From Zhongshania aliphaticivorans (GTDB lineage Bacteria > Pseudomonadota > Gammaproteobacteria > Pseudomonadales > Spongiibacteraceae): a DNA stretch of 64,000 nucleotides. Below the pieces are notes generated by a model that saw only the letters and a program-made list of their open reading frames with translations, had not been told where the DNA came from and searched no databases. Positions 20,496-29,490 of the stretch are shown here, in pieces. Within the stretch, counting starts at the first letter, position 1. Every line of letters starts with the position of its first letter. The stretch lies in NCBI RefSeq assembly GCF_902705875.1, contig NZ_CACSIK010000004.1, positions 124,001-188,000 of the forward strand. The letters are read 5' to 3'. Position numbers and translations under genes: made by a program.

Positions 20496-20585
20496 TTAAA
20501 TGTTTAGGTGGTCTGTTTTGTTAAAGCTTGGCAATGACTTGATGTTTAAACACAGCTCTCTTAGTGCGGTATTAATTTTAGGCAT
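20496..20585 (-). pseudogene. Remnant of the 3' end of a histidine phosphatase gene
   Basis: Read on the minus strand, these bases encode MPKINTALRELCLNIKSL and then PSFNKTDHLNI before a TAA. The last 26 codons align without gaps to the C-terminus of the intact phosphatase gene at 21714-22331, with 17 of 26 residues identical, both ending in TAA. The two also share the 16 bases TGTTTAAACACAGCTC. The remnant stops upstream at the terminator of the BON gene, and no N-terminal part (no RHG motif) is present. I read it as a decayed duplicate, separated from the intact copy by the BON and CsbD genes. Confidence 0.75.
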
Positions 20586-20586
20586 A

Positions 20587-20614
20587 AAAAAACCGCGCAC
20601 TGCGCGGTTTTTTT
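20587..20614. terminator. Bidirectional terminator between the phosphatase remnant and the BON gene
   Basis: CCGCGC (20593-20598), three-base loop, GCGCGG (20602-20607), flanked by A7 on the left and T7 on the right. It serves the minus-strand BON gene, and could stop rightward transcription from the hydroxylase operon as well. Confidence 0.88.
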
Positions 20615-20626
20615 ATGTCTCTTCTC

Positions 20627-21184
20627 TTAATTTGCAACAATGAGGTTGTCTTTAACCTCTTTGACATGATCAAAGCCTTTGGCGATCTCAATAGCGAGAT
20701 CATGTGCGGTATCATTGTTAACGCTGCCTGTTAACACCACAGTGCCATTCTTGGTGTCCACGTCAATACTGGTGGCCTCAATACTGTCGTTTGCCGCATA
20801 CTCAATATTAATGCCGGCGGTGGTGCTTAAGTCATACCAGGTTCGACTAAATTTTTTGCCGGTCGCCTCTACCTTGCTGACATGGCGTTCATCTACCGTA
20901 ATCTGGTTGTCGACCGAATCAACGCCGTCGACGTTCTGTGCAATTTGCTCTGCGAGTTCTTTCTTAAGGTCGCTATTAACGGTGCCGCTTAGAATGACCT
21001 TGGCTTGGCTAACGTCGGTATTTATCGCGAAGTTGTTGAGTTCGCTGTTTAGCATAAGCGCTGTTTCAACCTTGCCGTCGAGCCAGGCGTCCTTAGTTTT
21101 TCCTTGCCAGTCAGAAGCGATGGCTGGGGCTGTGATAATAGATGAAAATATGACGACAGTTGCAAATGTTTTTTTGGTTTTCAT
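20627..21184 (-). CDS. BON-domain periplasmic protein (OsmY-like)
   Basis: Secreted 185-residue protein with two BON domains, which in OsmY and relatives associate with the envelope under stress. A signal peptide covers roughly residues 1-24 (FATVVIFSSIITAPAIA then SD). Each repeat has the ILSGTVNSD or VVLTGSVNND turn and the VDGVDSVDNQITVD or FDHVKEVKDNLIV strand. The ATG at 21184 is chosen because GGAG sits 8 bases upstream; the frame's earlier ATG is in fact part of that ribosome site. CsbD follows on the same strand upstream, suggesting a shared stress-response unit. Confidence 0.9.
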   Translation of the reverse strand: MKTKKTFATVVIFSSIITAPAIASDWQGKTKDAWLDGKVETALMLNSELNNFAINTDVSQAKVILSGTVNSDLKKELAEQIAQNVDGVDSVDNQITVDERHVSKVEATGKKFSRTWYDLSTTAGINIEYAANDSIEATSIDVDTKNGTVVLTGSVNNDTAHDLAIEIAKGFDHVKEVKDNLIVAN

Positions 21185-21230
21185 ATCGTTCTCCATGATA
21201 TTAGTAGATAAAAAGCGTATCTAATTTATT

Positions 21231-21431
21231 TCAAGAAGTACTTTTTTTGAGATTATCTAATTGCTTTTCTGCTTCGTCTTTTGCTAAGCCGTAACGCTCT
21301 TGAATGACACCGATGAAGCGCTCATTGTTAGCGCGGGCGTAGTTGATGTCATCGTCAGTGAGATCGGCCCACTGTTCCTTAATTTTGCCTTTTAACTGCT
21401 TCCATTTTCCTTCGGTAATGTCATGGTTCAT
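21231..21431 (-). CDS. CsbD family stress protein
   Basis: 66-residue hydrophilic protein of the CsbD/YjbJ family, whose members accumulate during general stress; function not known in detail. The pattern is typical: HDITEGKWKQLKGKIKEQWADLTDDDI, then IQERYGLAKDEAEKQLDNL. The ATG at 21431 is preferred because GGAG lies 9 bases upstream, over the upstream GTG. It precedes the BON-domain gene by 46 bases and is probably cotranscribed with it. Confidence 0.92.
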   Translation of the reverse strand: MNHDITEGKWKQLKGKIKEQWADLTDDDINYARANNERFIGVIQERYGLAKDEAEKQLDNLKKSTS

Positions 21432-21713
21432 AAACACTCCATTTGATAATGAATCAATCTGTTCTCAACGATATTGCAAGAACATTGTCGCCTTGCTTTT
21501 GTAAGTCAGAGCAATGCGACACGTATCGCGGCGTAGTTGTTTTGATTCTTAATCAAAGCAACTTTTATAGCCGCGTTACTAGTTCTGACTTTGTAATAAA
21601 GAATAGTTCACATTAAATTTAAATTAATGGCGTGGAGCAGGTTTCACGATGATGATTTTTAAATAATTATTATTTTGGTAAATAAAAGTAAATTTTTAAT
21701 TTATTACGTATAT

Positions 21714-22331
21714 TTATATTTTTAAGTGCTCTGTTTGATTGAAGCGAAGTAGTGATTTTGTGTTTAAACACAGCTCGCTAAATGCGGTGTTGCTTTTGCT
21801 GTATTTTGGCCACTGGGTTGTATCATTGTGGAGGAGGTGGGCGAGGGCAATGCTGATGGCCACGCCGTGAGACACAATGACAACCGTGTCTTTGTGATGT
21901 TTTTCTCTTATCTCATCAATGGCCGCGAGCATACGGTCTTTAACTGCATTTTGTGACTCACCATTTGGGCTGCAAAAATCTGGCTGGTGAACTAGGTTGT
22001 GCAAGGTATTATTGCCAGTGCTGCTCAGCGATTCATAGGTCTCTCCCTCCCAGTCACCAAGGTCTAATTCCATTAAACGCGGATCTAAATTTAGCGGGAT
22101 GTCAAAGCGCTGGCTGATAGCTTCAGCGGTGATACGGGCGCGTTGCAATGGGCTGCTATAGATGACGGTTGGTGTAATATATTGCTCAAAGTAAGCACCT
22201 AATTTCTGAGTTTGTTCATAACCTTCCGGTGTTAATTCGGTATCCGTTTGACCGTGCCAGACTTTATCAATATTGGCATAGGTTTGTCCGTGACGGACAA
22301 AGCAAAGGCGGTCGGAGTGAATTAAGCTCAT
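21714..22331 (-). CDS. Histidine phosphatase (phosphoglycerate mutase-like) family protein
   Basis: 205-residue member of the histidine phosphatase superfamily. The catalytic RHG is at residues 13-15 (FVRHGQTYANIDKVWHGQTD), and the second histidine is in VIVSHGVAISIAL. LMELDLGDWEGETYESL carries the acid/base glutamate typical of the family. The substrate cannot be deduced; related proteins include alpha-ribazole and sugar phosphatases. The start at 22331 is preferred: a longer frame begins at 22427 but would overlap the neighbouring gene and lacks a ribosome site. A degenerate copy of its 3' end lies at 20496-20585. Confidence 0.85.
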   Translation of the reverse strand: MSLIHSDRLCFVRHGQTYANIDKVWHGQTDTELTPEGYEQTQKLGAYFEQYITPTVIYSSPLQRARITAEAISQRFDIPLNLDPRLMELDLGDWEGETYESLSSTGNNTLHNLVHQPDFCSPNGESQNAVKDRMLAAIDEIREKHHKDTVVIVSHGVAISIALAHLLHNDTTQWPKYSKSNTAFSELCLNTKSLLRFNQTEHLKI

Positions 22332-22372
22332 AAGTGCATACCTGTTTTGGGGAGGCATGATTATATCGTGAA

Positions 22373-23437
22373 TTACAGTTTTAGGTTCACCCCAAATTGC
22401 AGTTCCAATGCGTTTGCGTTCTCCCAATCTAGCGAGTCGGTGCGCAGCGCAAGGTGAAGATAGCGGCCACTGAGATTAATGCCCCAGGCACTGCTGCGGA
22501 AATCGTAATTGAGTTGCCACTTGGTATTATGCCACTGGCTTTGGTAGCCGAGTCGGGGAAAAACCTGGCGGTCGTAGGCAAATATTTCACTGTTTAGCGC
22601 TCGCCCTGGTGCAAGTTGAAAGCTGCCGCTTAAGGTGTAGCGGGCAGCTAATCGTTGGGTTTGGTCGCGGTATCGTTCAATTCCGCTTACCGTGGGTTTG
22701 GTGTCTATATTGCCGTTTGGGTCAAAGGCAATATTATTAGTATCAGCGATGGCTGTGGTATAGGTGAGGTCGCGGTATTGAATATAGGAGAGTATGTCCC
22801 TGCCGCTAAAACCCAGGGAAATCTTATCTAATTGCCAGCTTAGGTCGATGTCTAGGGACAGGCCGTGTCCATCGCTATCTTCCTCGGGTCGCTCCAGTAA
22901 TGTATCGCGGCTATAGCCATAATTTAGATAGAGTTGAGCTTGATAGCTGTCATCTACAGTATTTAACTGGCCATTTAAATAACCGTCTGTCGTGTGGGTG
23001 GCCCGTAAATAATTTAAGCGAGTTTTTATATTGAGCTGGGTATTGAACTGATATTTATATGCAGCGCCCAAGCCCCACGCACGTAGGTGATTGGGTCGTA
23101 GATATATATCGTAATGGGTGTTTTTGGGAAGAGCTAAATCATTACGCAATAAATAGGCTATTTGCCCAGTGTCTTTATTGAATTTCAGGTAATAGTCATA
23201 GCGATAAAAAAAACTAAATTCGACATTGTCTTCTCGAAATCCAATCTCAAACTGATTATGGGTAAACGCGTAGCTTCCAGACTTGAGTGGCGCACCCTCA
23301 AGATCGTGAATCATTTGTTCAATAGGAGCGGCTTGGCTGTAACTCAGGCTGTTAATAAAAGAGTAGTATTCGGTTTCTGTTGTGGCAAAACTAAGGAGTG
23401 GGCAACAGCTTAAAAGCGTTGCAATGATAGCTCGCAT
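22373..23437 (-). CDS. Putative outer-membrane beta-barrel protein, function unknown
   Basis: 354-residue protein not recognised as a named family. Residues 1-21 (MRAIIATLLSCCPLLSFATT) form a signal peptide. The rest alternates hydrophobic and polar residues with many aromatics (YKYQFNTQLNIKTRLNYL, DLSWQLDKISLGFSG, WQLNYDFRSSAWGINLSGRYLHLAL), and it ends FGVNLKL. This fits transmembrane beta-strands of a mid-sized barrel. The ATG at 23437 has GGAA upstream. It lies directly downstream of the large lipoprotein gene, but a strong terminator separates them, so cotranscription is unlikely. Confidence 0.65.
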   Translation of the reverse strand: MRAIIATLLSCCPLLSFATTETEYYSFINSLSYSQAAPIEQMIHDLEGAPLKSGSYAFTHNQFEIGFREDNVEFSFFYRYDYYLKFNKDTGQIAYLLRNDLALPKNTHYDIYLRPNHLRAWGLGAAYKYQFNTQLNIKTRLNYLRATHTTDGYLNGQLNTVDDSYQAQLYLNYGYSRDTLLERPEEDSDGHGLSLDIDLSWQLDKISLGFSGRDILSYIQYRDLTYTTAIADTNNIAFDPNGNIDTKPTVSGIERYRDQTQRLAARYTLSGSFQLAPGRALNSEIFAYDRQVFPRLGYQSQWHNTKWQLNYDFRSSAWGINLSGRYLHLALRTDSLDWENANALELQFGVNLKL

Positions 23438-23477
23438 AGATAATTCCAAAGCTATGTTAATGACAAGTATGGTAATA

Positions 23478-23500
23478 AAAAAGGGAGGCGACTGCCTCCC
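23478..23500 (-). terminator. Rho-independent terminator of the large lipoprotein gene
   Basis: GGGAGGC (23483-23489) and GCCTCCC (23494-23500) form a 7-base stem with a 4-base loop. On the minus strand the stem runs into TTTTTTATT. Confidence 0.88.
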
Positions 23501-23520
23501 TTATGAGCCCATTTTATCCC

Positions 23521-25806
23521 TTACATCAAGGTTTCAAAGCTGCCATCTGAGTAGCGAACAATAGGCGTGCCTGAGTCGTCACTCACATCAGCAAATTGCT
23601 CGTCATCAATGGAGATCGTGCCACTCACGGAGGTTTCATCATCCACGTCGGTCTCGGTTAATACAAGAACAACATCGTTGTGGTTGCTTAATGAAACTGA
23701 GTTTCCACCTTCATATACCAAGTTTAGCTGATTACCACCGTAACTTAGATCAAGACTACCTTCGCCCGTCTCAAGGCCGGTACGACTTGCGCTAAAGTTA
23801 ATATTAACGTCATCGGCGACACCACTAAGGTTTATGTCAAAGATGATGCTCAAGCTGGCCATTGCATAGTTTGAGGCGGTTTCTCCTGTTTCACAATCGT
23901 AGGAGTAAGTGAACCCATTTGTGGTGCTGTAACTGTCGTCATAATCGCAACTCTCGGTCGCATTTGTCAGGCTCGCGGCCAGTGTCGCATTGATGGTATT
24001 GCCATCAGTGTCACTAAAGTTGCCTGATAGCGTTAAGTCGAGACCGTCTAGTGACGTCGATTCGGTGTAGTTTTCAGAATCTGAGTAAATCTGTTCGCTA
24101 TAGCTATTCTCGTATGTGCCGTTATCCGTAAAGTTAAATGAGTCAAATTCAATACTCATGGCGCCGCTAAATGTAACGGGATTGTCGCCGTCTAATTGTT
24201 CTAGGGTGACGCTGAGCTCCGCGCTGGCATTTTCGACAGTGGTGGTGGAGTCCCAGGCCTCGCTCTCGCTGGTTAGTGTTTCGTTTTCGGTGATTTCTTC
24301 GCTATAGCTGAATTCAGCGCTCAGTGATGAGCCATCGTCAATGGAGAGTTTGGCTGCACTGCTTGCCACGCTTCCTGAGAGTGTTAAGTCGATGTTGGCA
24401 TTACCCGAGTCATCGTATGTGGTGCTGCCATCATTGTTAACGGTTTCGGTGCTATTTTCAGTGAATGTAGTTGCGTTAACCGCATTTAAAGCGAGTGTCA
24501 CCGAGGTTTCGCTAACGCTCAAGGTTTGGTCTACCTCATAAGTTTCTGTATCACCGGATACACTGATGTCTACGGTGATGCCGTCTGTGCTTGATGAGCT
24601 GGGTTTGGTGCCCTCAGCGTCTTCGTATTCAGCAACGGCATTGGCGATTGCGTTTAAGGCAAGGCCCATCGCCTCGGCGACGATATCACCGTCTCCTGCC
24701 AAGACCTCTGCGGTAAGCTCAATTTGGTCAGCAAATGCCGCTTGATTGTCGGTGATAACACCGGCGTTGGCGAGGTCGCGTACTTGTTTTACAAAGGCTT
24801 TGGTGGCGAGTAGTCCTTCACTACCAACATCGTCTGGGATATCACCTTGGCTTGCTGTGGTATCACCATTTTGCTCAGCATCCGCTTCGGCGGCGGCAAT
24901 ATCCGTACTAGCAGCATTAAGCTCTTCGTCGTCATCGTTAACGCCATCAACGTCTTTTATATTGTCGAGGAGGGCAATCGCTTCTTCTAACATCTCTTCG
25001 ATGGTGATCGAGGCAGATGCTGTGGTTTCCTTGTCTGCGATGCCACCGTTTACAAATTGATCACTTAGGCTTGCAACGGCATCCTCTAGTGACAGACTGT
25101 TGTCGCCACTGAGGGCGGCAGCAATGGCAGCGGCTGCTTTCAGGTTGTATTCAAGTGCCGCTTTGGTGGCGCCGTTAACGGCATCAGCATTGGTAATGTC
25201 GACAATGGGTTGATCAATTAGACCGCCGCTAATACCTAAGCGGTTTGCTACCTGGGCATTTGAGGCAAGCGCAGCATCAGAAGCGTTTGCGCCACTGATG
25301 ACCTTTTGTAAGGTTAATTTTGAGGCAATATCGGTAAGTGGAGTAATGTTGACGGAAATGGTGTCGCTACCCGCGGCCGCAGGCAGTGTCGCTGCCATCG
25401 CAAAGTCTGACTCCAAAGGGTAAGTGTCACCGAAAACGATTGGCGTGCCACCTGTGTCAGTGCCACATTGCGCGATATCGCAACGCATGGTTGCGCCATC
25501 TTCTGCCGTAATTTCAATATAAAGCGCCGTACCGGCCACATAACTACTATTGAGTGACAGGCTGTATGTGCCGTCTTCAATGGTGAGAGCGGGTGAGGCT
25601 AACGGCGTTGTTCTGTCGATACTACCGTCAGCATCAATGGCGTAGGCGTTAACGGTACCGCCGATAATAATACCCTTGGAAGCTGTGCCGCCAACACTGC
25701 TGCTAGCGCTTGATGAGCCGCCACCTCCGCCGCCACCGCACGCGGTGAGGCTGGCCGCGACAGCTAAAGAAAGTAGGTATTTTTTAAATTTAGGTTTTTG
25801 ACGCAT
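23521..25806 (-). CDS. Large acidic lipoprotein with poly-Gly tether, function unknown
   Basis: 761-residue protein starting MRQKPKFKKYLLSLAVAASLTAC, a lipoprotein signal with lipobox LTAC. Seven glycines and a Ser-rich run follow the cysteine, a spacer often seen in marine bacterial surface lipoproteins. Residues about 50-380 contain alpha-helical and Ig-like stretches (GTVNAYAIDADGSIDRTTPL). The C-terminal half is Asp, Ser and Thr rich with repeated beta-strand patterns (LDLTLSGNFSDTDG, ISVSGDTETYEV), suggesting an extended beta-structure. A strong AAGGAG precedes the ATG at 25806. Surface exposure is an inference. It is very acidic and low in Lys/Arg, unlike its neighbours. Confidence 0.75.
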   Translation of the reverse strand: MRQKPKFKKYLLSLAVAASLTACGGGGGGGSSSASSSVGGTASKGIIIGGTVNAYAIDADGSIDRTTPLASPALTIEDGTYSLSLNSSYVAGTALYIEITAEDGATMRCDIAQCGTDTGGTPIVFGDTYPLESDFAMAATLPAAAGSDTISVNITPLTDIASKLTLQKVISGANASDAALASNAQVANRLGISGGLIDQPIVDITNADAVNGATKAALEYNLKAAAAIAAALSGDNSLSLEDAVASLSDQFVNGGIADKETTASASITIEEMLEEAIALLDNIKDVDGVNDDDEELNAASTDIAAAEADAEQNGDTTASQGDIPDDVGSEGLLATKAFVKQVRDLANAGVITDNQAAFADQIELTAEVLAGDGDIVAEAMGLALNAIANAVAEYEDAEGTKPSSSSTDGITVDISVSGDTETYEVDQTLSVSETSVTLALNAVNATTFTENSTETVNNDGSTTYDDSGNANIDLTLSGSVASSAAKLSIDDGSSLSAEFSYSEEITENETLTSESEAWDSTTTVENASAELSVTLEQLDGDNPVTFSGAMSIEFDSFNFTDNGTYENSYSEQIYSDSENYTESTSLDGLDLTLSGNFSDTDGNTINATLAASLTNATESCDYDDSYSTTNGFTYSYDCETGETASNYAMASLSIIFDINLSGVADDVNINFSASRTGLETGEGSLDLSYGGNQLNLVYEGGNSVSLSNHNDVVLVLTETDVDDETSVSGTISIDDEQFADVSDDSGTPIVRYSDGSFETLM

Positions 25807-26018
25807 GAAGAGCTCCTTGTACACCTATATCGTTAGCATAACTTTTTGCCTTCTTCCTTGAAGAGCAGAGGGCTCCGCCAAAAAGTACTAATACTTCTGC
25901 TATGTCGCAGTTATCTAACTAGGCATTTAATAATTTTTATAAGTTGCGGTGCTATGTCATCAGGAGGAACAAGAATGGGCTACTTTTAAAAACACATTTT
26001 TATTCGCGACGGTGATAA

Positions 26019-26054
26019 CACCTTAGGCACTATTAAGGTTTAGCGCCTAAGGTG
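26019..26054 (-). terminator. Long hairpin downstream of argE
   Basis: CACCTTAGGC (26019-26028) and GCCTAAGGTG (26045-26054) form a perfect 10-base stem with a 16-base loop, 35 bases past the argE stop. There is no T-tract, so rho-independent termination is uncertain. Confidence 0.45.
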
Positions 26055-26088
26055 GGGCATATCAAGTTTTTTGAGTAAATGAATTGAA

Positions 26089-27252
26089 TTAACTTTGAAT
26101 GCAATATTGTTTAATTACGGCTTGAAGCACATCAACAGTCGGCTGTATTTGGTCTAGCGCCATAAACTCATCTGGCTGATGAGCTTGGTCTATCGAGCCT
26201 GGCCCCATGACAATAGTTTGCATTCCCAGTTGTTGAAAAAATGGGGCTTCGGTTGCAAAGCCAACGGTAGCTGCAACTTGTCCTGTGAGCTTTTCTACTA
26301 GGGCGACAAGTTCAGAATCGGCGGGTTCTTCGTAGGCGGCAAGTCCAGGCATTAAGGCGCGTAAACCAATGTTGATGGCGCGGCGTTCCGCCACGGGGGT
26401 AAGTACTTTTTGAATTAGTCCATCAAGCTCGTTGTTGTCCATGCCGGGGGTGGTGCGGATATCAAAGTGAAGCTCGCATTGGCCGCAGATGCGGTTGGGG
26501 TTGTCACCGCCGTGAATACAGCCAAAATTCATGGTTGGAGTTGGTACTGAAAATCCGGGGTGCTGGTATTTTTCTGCCAGTTCTTTTCGTAGTTGCATTA
26601 GGCCGCTCATGACCTCGTGCATGGCGTCCATGGCATTATTGCCTAGCAATGGGTTTGAGGAGTGCCCAGAGCGACCGGTTATTGTAATCCCCTTCATGAC
26701 GATACCTTTGTGGGCGCGCATGGGGCTTAGGCCGGTAGGCTCACCGACAATCGCATAGCGGGCGCCAGATACATCTGACTGTACTAGCGAACGAGCGCCA
26801 TCCATGCTGCTTTCTTCGTCTGCGGTTGCCAGTATGATTAATGGCGCGCTGAGCGGTTTATCTAAAAAGGGTTTCAGGGCATCAATCACAATGGCAAAGA
26901 AGCCTTTCATGTCGGTGCTGCCAAGGCCGTATAGCTTATTGTCGCGTTCAGTAAGGGTGAAAGGGTCACTATGCCAAAGTGATTCGTTGAATGGCACTGT
27001 GTCCGTATGGCCAGCTAGCACTAAGCCACCGTTGCCGCTGCCGAGGGTGGCGATTAAATTGGCTTTATCTTTTTGCCCTGAGATGGGTTGAATGCGTACT
27101 TTAAACCCCAGGGGTTCTAGCCAGGAGGCGAGCTGTTCGATAACGCGAATATTACCCATGTCACAGCTGGGCATGGTTGAGCTAACAGAGGGGATTTTGA
27201 CCAATTCTGTCATCATCGACAGAATACTGGGAGTGCTTGCTGATTTTGCCAC
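26089..27252 (-). CDS. argE: Acetylornithine deacetylase
   Basis: Zinc-dependent hydrolase of the M20 family that releases ornithine from N-acetylornithine in arginine synthesis. The 387 residues fit. Metal-binding motifs are present: LVLAGHTDTVPF (His, Asp), LYGLGSTDMKGF (Asp), LATADEESSMDGAR (catalytic Glu and metal Glu) and IVGEPTGL. The distal GPGSIDQAHQPDEF holds the last metal histidine. The start is a GTG with GGA upstream. Its neighbour pit is in the same orientation; a 12-base-pair hairpin lies between them. The acetylglutamate synthase gene argA, which often adjoins argE in pseudomonads, is absent here. Confidence 0.93.
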   Translation of the reverse strand: MAKSASTPSILSMMTELVKIPSVSSTMPSCDMGNIRVIEQLASWLEPLGFKVRIQPISGQKDKANLIATLGSGNGGLVLAGHTDTVPFNESLWHSDPFTLTERDNKLYGLGSTDMKGFFAIVIDALKPFLDKPLSAPLIILATADEESSMDGARSLVQSDVSGARYAIVGEPTGLSPMRAHKGIVMKGITITGRSGHSSNPLLGNNAMDAMHEVMSGLMQLRKELAEKYQHPGFSVPTPTMNFGCIHGGDNPNRICGQCELHFDIRTTPGMDNNELDGLIQKVLTPVAERRAINIGLRALMPGLAAYEEPADSELVALVEKLTGQVAATVGFATEAPFFQQLGMQTIVMGPGSIDQAHQPDEFMALDQIQPTVDVLQAVIKQYCIQS

Positions 27253-27298
27253 GAAGAGTCCGCGCTATTTTGCCAAGTAACGGACCATTGTAGCGAGT

Positions 27299-27331
27299 CG
27301 CGCAAACAAAAGCAGTGGCTTTGTTTGCGCG
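27299..27331 (-). terminator. Hairpin terminator of the DUF47-pit operon
   Basis: CGCGCAAACAAA (27299-27310) pairs perfectly with TTTGTTTGCGCG (27320-27331) over a 9-base loop, 17 bases beyond the pit stop. The T-rich second arm (minus strand) supports terminator function, though no separate T-tract follows. Confidence 0.65.
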
Positions 27332-27348
27332 AGGGCTTTATTTGAGGA

Positions 27349-28614
27349 TTAGCTAAAGGCTGCTTTTAAGATAAAGAAGAAGACAATAGCGAGTCCTGCG
27401 CCCGCCGGTAGAGTGATGATCCACGACATGAAGATATTGCGAATCACACTGAGGTTTAGTGCCGCAATTCCCCGTGCTAAACCAACCCCAAGAACGGCAC
27501 CCACTAAGGTGTGAGTGGTTGAGATAGGTAGGCCTGTTGCAGAGGCGACAACCACGGTAGATGCGGCGCCTAACTCGGCGGCAAAACCACGGCTGGGGGT
27601 TAGTTCCGTGATTTTGGTGCCAACCGTTGCGATAACTTTAAATCCGTAAGTGGCTAAGCCAAAGACGATACCGCCAGCTCCCACTAATAAAACCCAAGCG
27701 GGTAGGGCAGATTTGGATGCGATCTCACCGCCAGATTGAATAACACTCACTACAGCGGCGACGGGCCCGATGGCATTGGCTACGTCATTGGAGCCGTGAG
27801 CAAAGGCCATGGCGCAGGCTGTGAAGACCATTAACACGGCAAACATGCGCTCAACGCCAGCAAAGCGTGAGCTTTCCTCGCCTTGCGATGTGTCTTTAAT
27901 CCGGCGCAAGAACATTTGCCCGATGCCGGCGACGATAACGCCGACTACCGCTGAGTAGGCTAGGCATTCATTGAAATTCAAACCTAGACCAATATGTTTT
28001 AAGCCTTTGGTCATGGTGACCATGGAGATCATAAAGCCGACTAAAAACAGATAATAAGGGATGTATTTCTTGGCGGCCTCAAAGGGTTTGGGGGCGTTTA
28101 GGATGAGGCGTTGCGCACTAAGAAATAAACCGAAGGACATGGTGCCAGCCAATACCGGCGATACGACCCAGCTAGCAACAATTTGCCCCACCTTACCCCA
28201 TTCGACGGCATCGGTGTCAATGCCAACAGCGGCAAAGCCGACCAGTGCGCCAACGATTGAGTGGGTGGTAGAGACCGGCCACCCCATAAGGCTGGCTACA
28301 AAGAGCCAAACCCCGGCGGCAAGAAGCGCAGACAGCATGCCAAAGACCAGTAGGTCGGGGCTGTCAGCTATAAATCCTGGGTCAATTATTCCTTTGCGTA
28401 TCGTGTCGGTTACCTCGCCGCCGGCAAGGTAGGCACCGCAGAATTCGAAGACCATGGCGATTAATATCGCTTGCTTGATGGTCAGTGCTTTTGCACCAAC
28501 GGAGGTTCCCATAGCATTGGCAACGTCATTGGCACCGACACCCCAAGCCATGAAAAAACCAAATAGGCAGGCGAGTATCAGCAATATTTGCCCGTGTTCA
28601 GCAATGAGTGACAT
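27349..28614 (-). CDS. pit: Low-affinity inorganic phosphate transporter, PiT family
   Basis: Integral membrane phosphate:proton symporter. The protein has 421 residues and about ten membrane helices, with the duplicated PiT signature: GANDVANAMGTSVGAKAL near the N-terminus and GSNDVANAIGPVAAV in the second half. Each half also has the ISTTHTLVGA/STTHSIVGA motif. AAGGA precedes the ATG at 28614. It lies 35 bases downstream of the DUF47 gene on the same strand; DUF47 proteins regularly partner PiT transporters and may modulate them. Confidence 0.95.
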   Translation of the reverse strand: MSLIAEHGQILLILACLFGFFMAWGVGANDVANAMGTSVGAKALTIKQAILIAMVFEFCGAYLAGGEVTDTIRKGIIDPGFIADSPDLLVFGMLSALLAAGVWLFVASLMGWPVSTTHSIVGALVGFAAVGIDTDAVEWGKVGQIVASWVVSPVLAGTMSFGLFLSAQRLILNAPKPFEAAKKYIPYYLFLVGFMISMVTMTKGLKHIGLGLNFNECLAYSAVVGVIVAGIGQMFLRRIKDTSQGEESSRFAGVERMFAVLMVFTACAMAFAHGSNDVANAIGPVAAVVSVIQSGGEIASKSALPAWVLLVGAGGIVFGLATYGFKVIATVGTKITELTPSRGFAAELGAASTVVVASATGLPISTTHTLVGAVLGVGLARGIAALNLSVIRNIFMSWIITLPAGAGLAIVFFFILKAAFS

Positions 28615-28649
28615 GTTAAATCCTTATCGTAAATACCGTGCTTTACGTG

Positions 28650-29327
28650 TTAGCGGGCGATAACAATTTGCAGGCGTGAACCTACTTTTTGTGATTTGTC
28701 GGAAAGTTCGCCAATTAAGTTGATGGTTTGATATAGGAACATGACGTCTACTGGAGGAAGTTCTTTTTCGATGCGGTAGAGTGCAGCGCGAATATCTATT
28801 TGAAGTTTGTCGGCAGAGTGCTCAAGGCGGTCTAGCTCTTCAATTAAAGTTTCTACCAATTTGACTTCTCTGCCGCGAAATCCGGTTTCCAGCAGCTCAT
28901 CAAGCTCATCAATGGCTTTTAATGCCTGAGCGGATGTGGCAATGGCTAGGTCAACATAGTCGACCATCATGCTTGCTAATTCCTTGGGTATTGTCATTTC
29001 CCGGCCTAGCATTAAACCGGCAATATCTTTGCTGCAGTTGGCAATTCGATCTTGCATGCTGACAAGGTCGAGTAAGTCTGAGCGGGGTACGGGGAGGAAT
29101 AAGTTGTTTGGTAATTGCAGGCGTACTTGCTTTTTGAGTTTGTCAGCTTCGTTTTCTAAATCAACGATAACTTGCTGTGCTTCGCTGGCTTTGTTCCAGT
29201 CGCCGTTAAGAGCAGCTTGAATAAAGGGTTGAAGCGCGGCAGCACAGGCTTGGGCCTGTTTCATGTGTTCTTGGATCGGTTCAAAAGGGGATTTTCCGAA
29301 CAGATTATTAAGTGAATTTAGAGGCAC
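28650..29327 (-). CDS. DUF47/TIGR00153 PhoU-like protein
   Basis: 225-residue all-helical protein related to PhoU, encoded upstream of pit. Signature segments are NLFGKSPFEPIQEHMKQAQAC, VQLQLPNNLFLPVPRSDLLDLVSMQDRIAN, and LIEELDRLEHSADKLQIDIRAALY near the C-terminus. The GTG start at 29327 is chosen because AGGAG lies 8 bases upstream and PLNSLNNLFGKS is the usual beginning; the frame extends further upstream without a ribosome site. Probably regulates phosphate uptake by PiT, by family association. Confidence 0.9.
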   Translation of the reverse strand: MPLNSLNNLFGKSPFEPIQEHMKQAQACAAALQPFIQAALNGDWNKASEAQQVIVDLENEADKLKKQVRLQLPNNLFLPVPRSDLLDLVSMQDRIANCSKDIAGLMLGREMTIPKELASMMVDYVDLAIATSAQALKAIDELDELLETGFRGREVKLVETLIEELDRLEHSADKLQIDIRAALYRIEKELPPVDVMFLYQTINLIGELSDKSQKVGSRLQIVIAR

Positions 29328-29490
29328 GGTGCGACTCCTGCTTGTCGTCGGTCGTAAAGAAGTGCGAATTATACGGTGGACGCTTACGGCTAACCAGTAA
29401 ATAAAGGCAGCATGTATCATTGCATTTGCTTGTTAAGATTGTGTGACTTGCCATAATGGTGTGGAAAATCTTGATAGGGTTTACGTTTTT

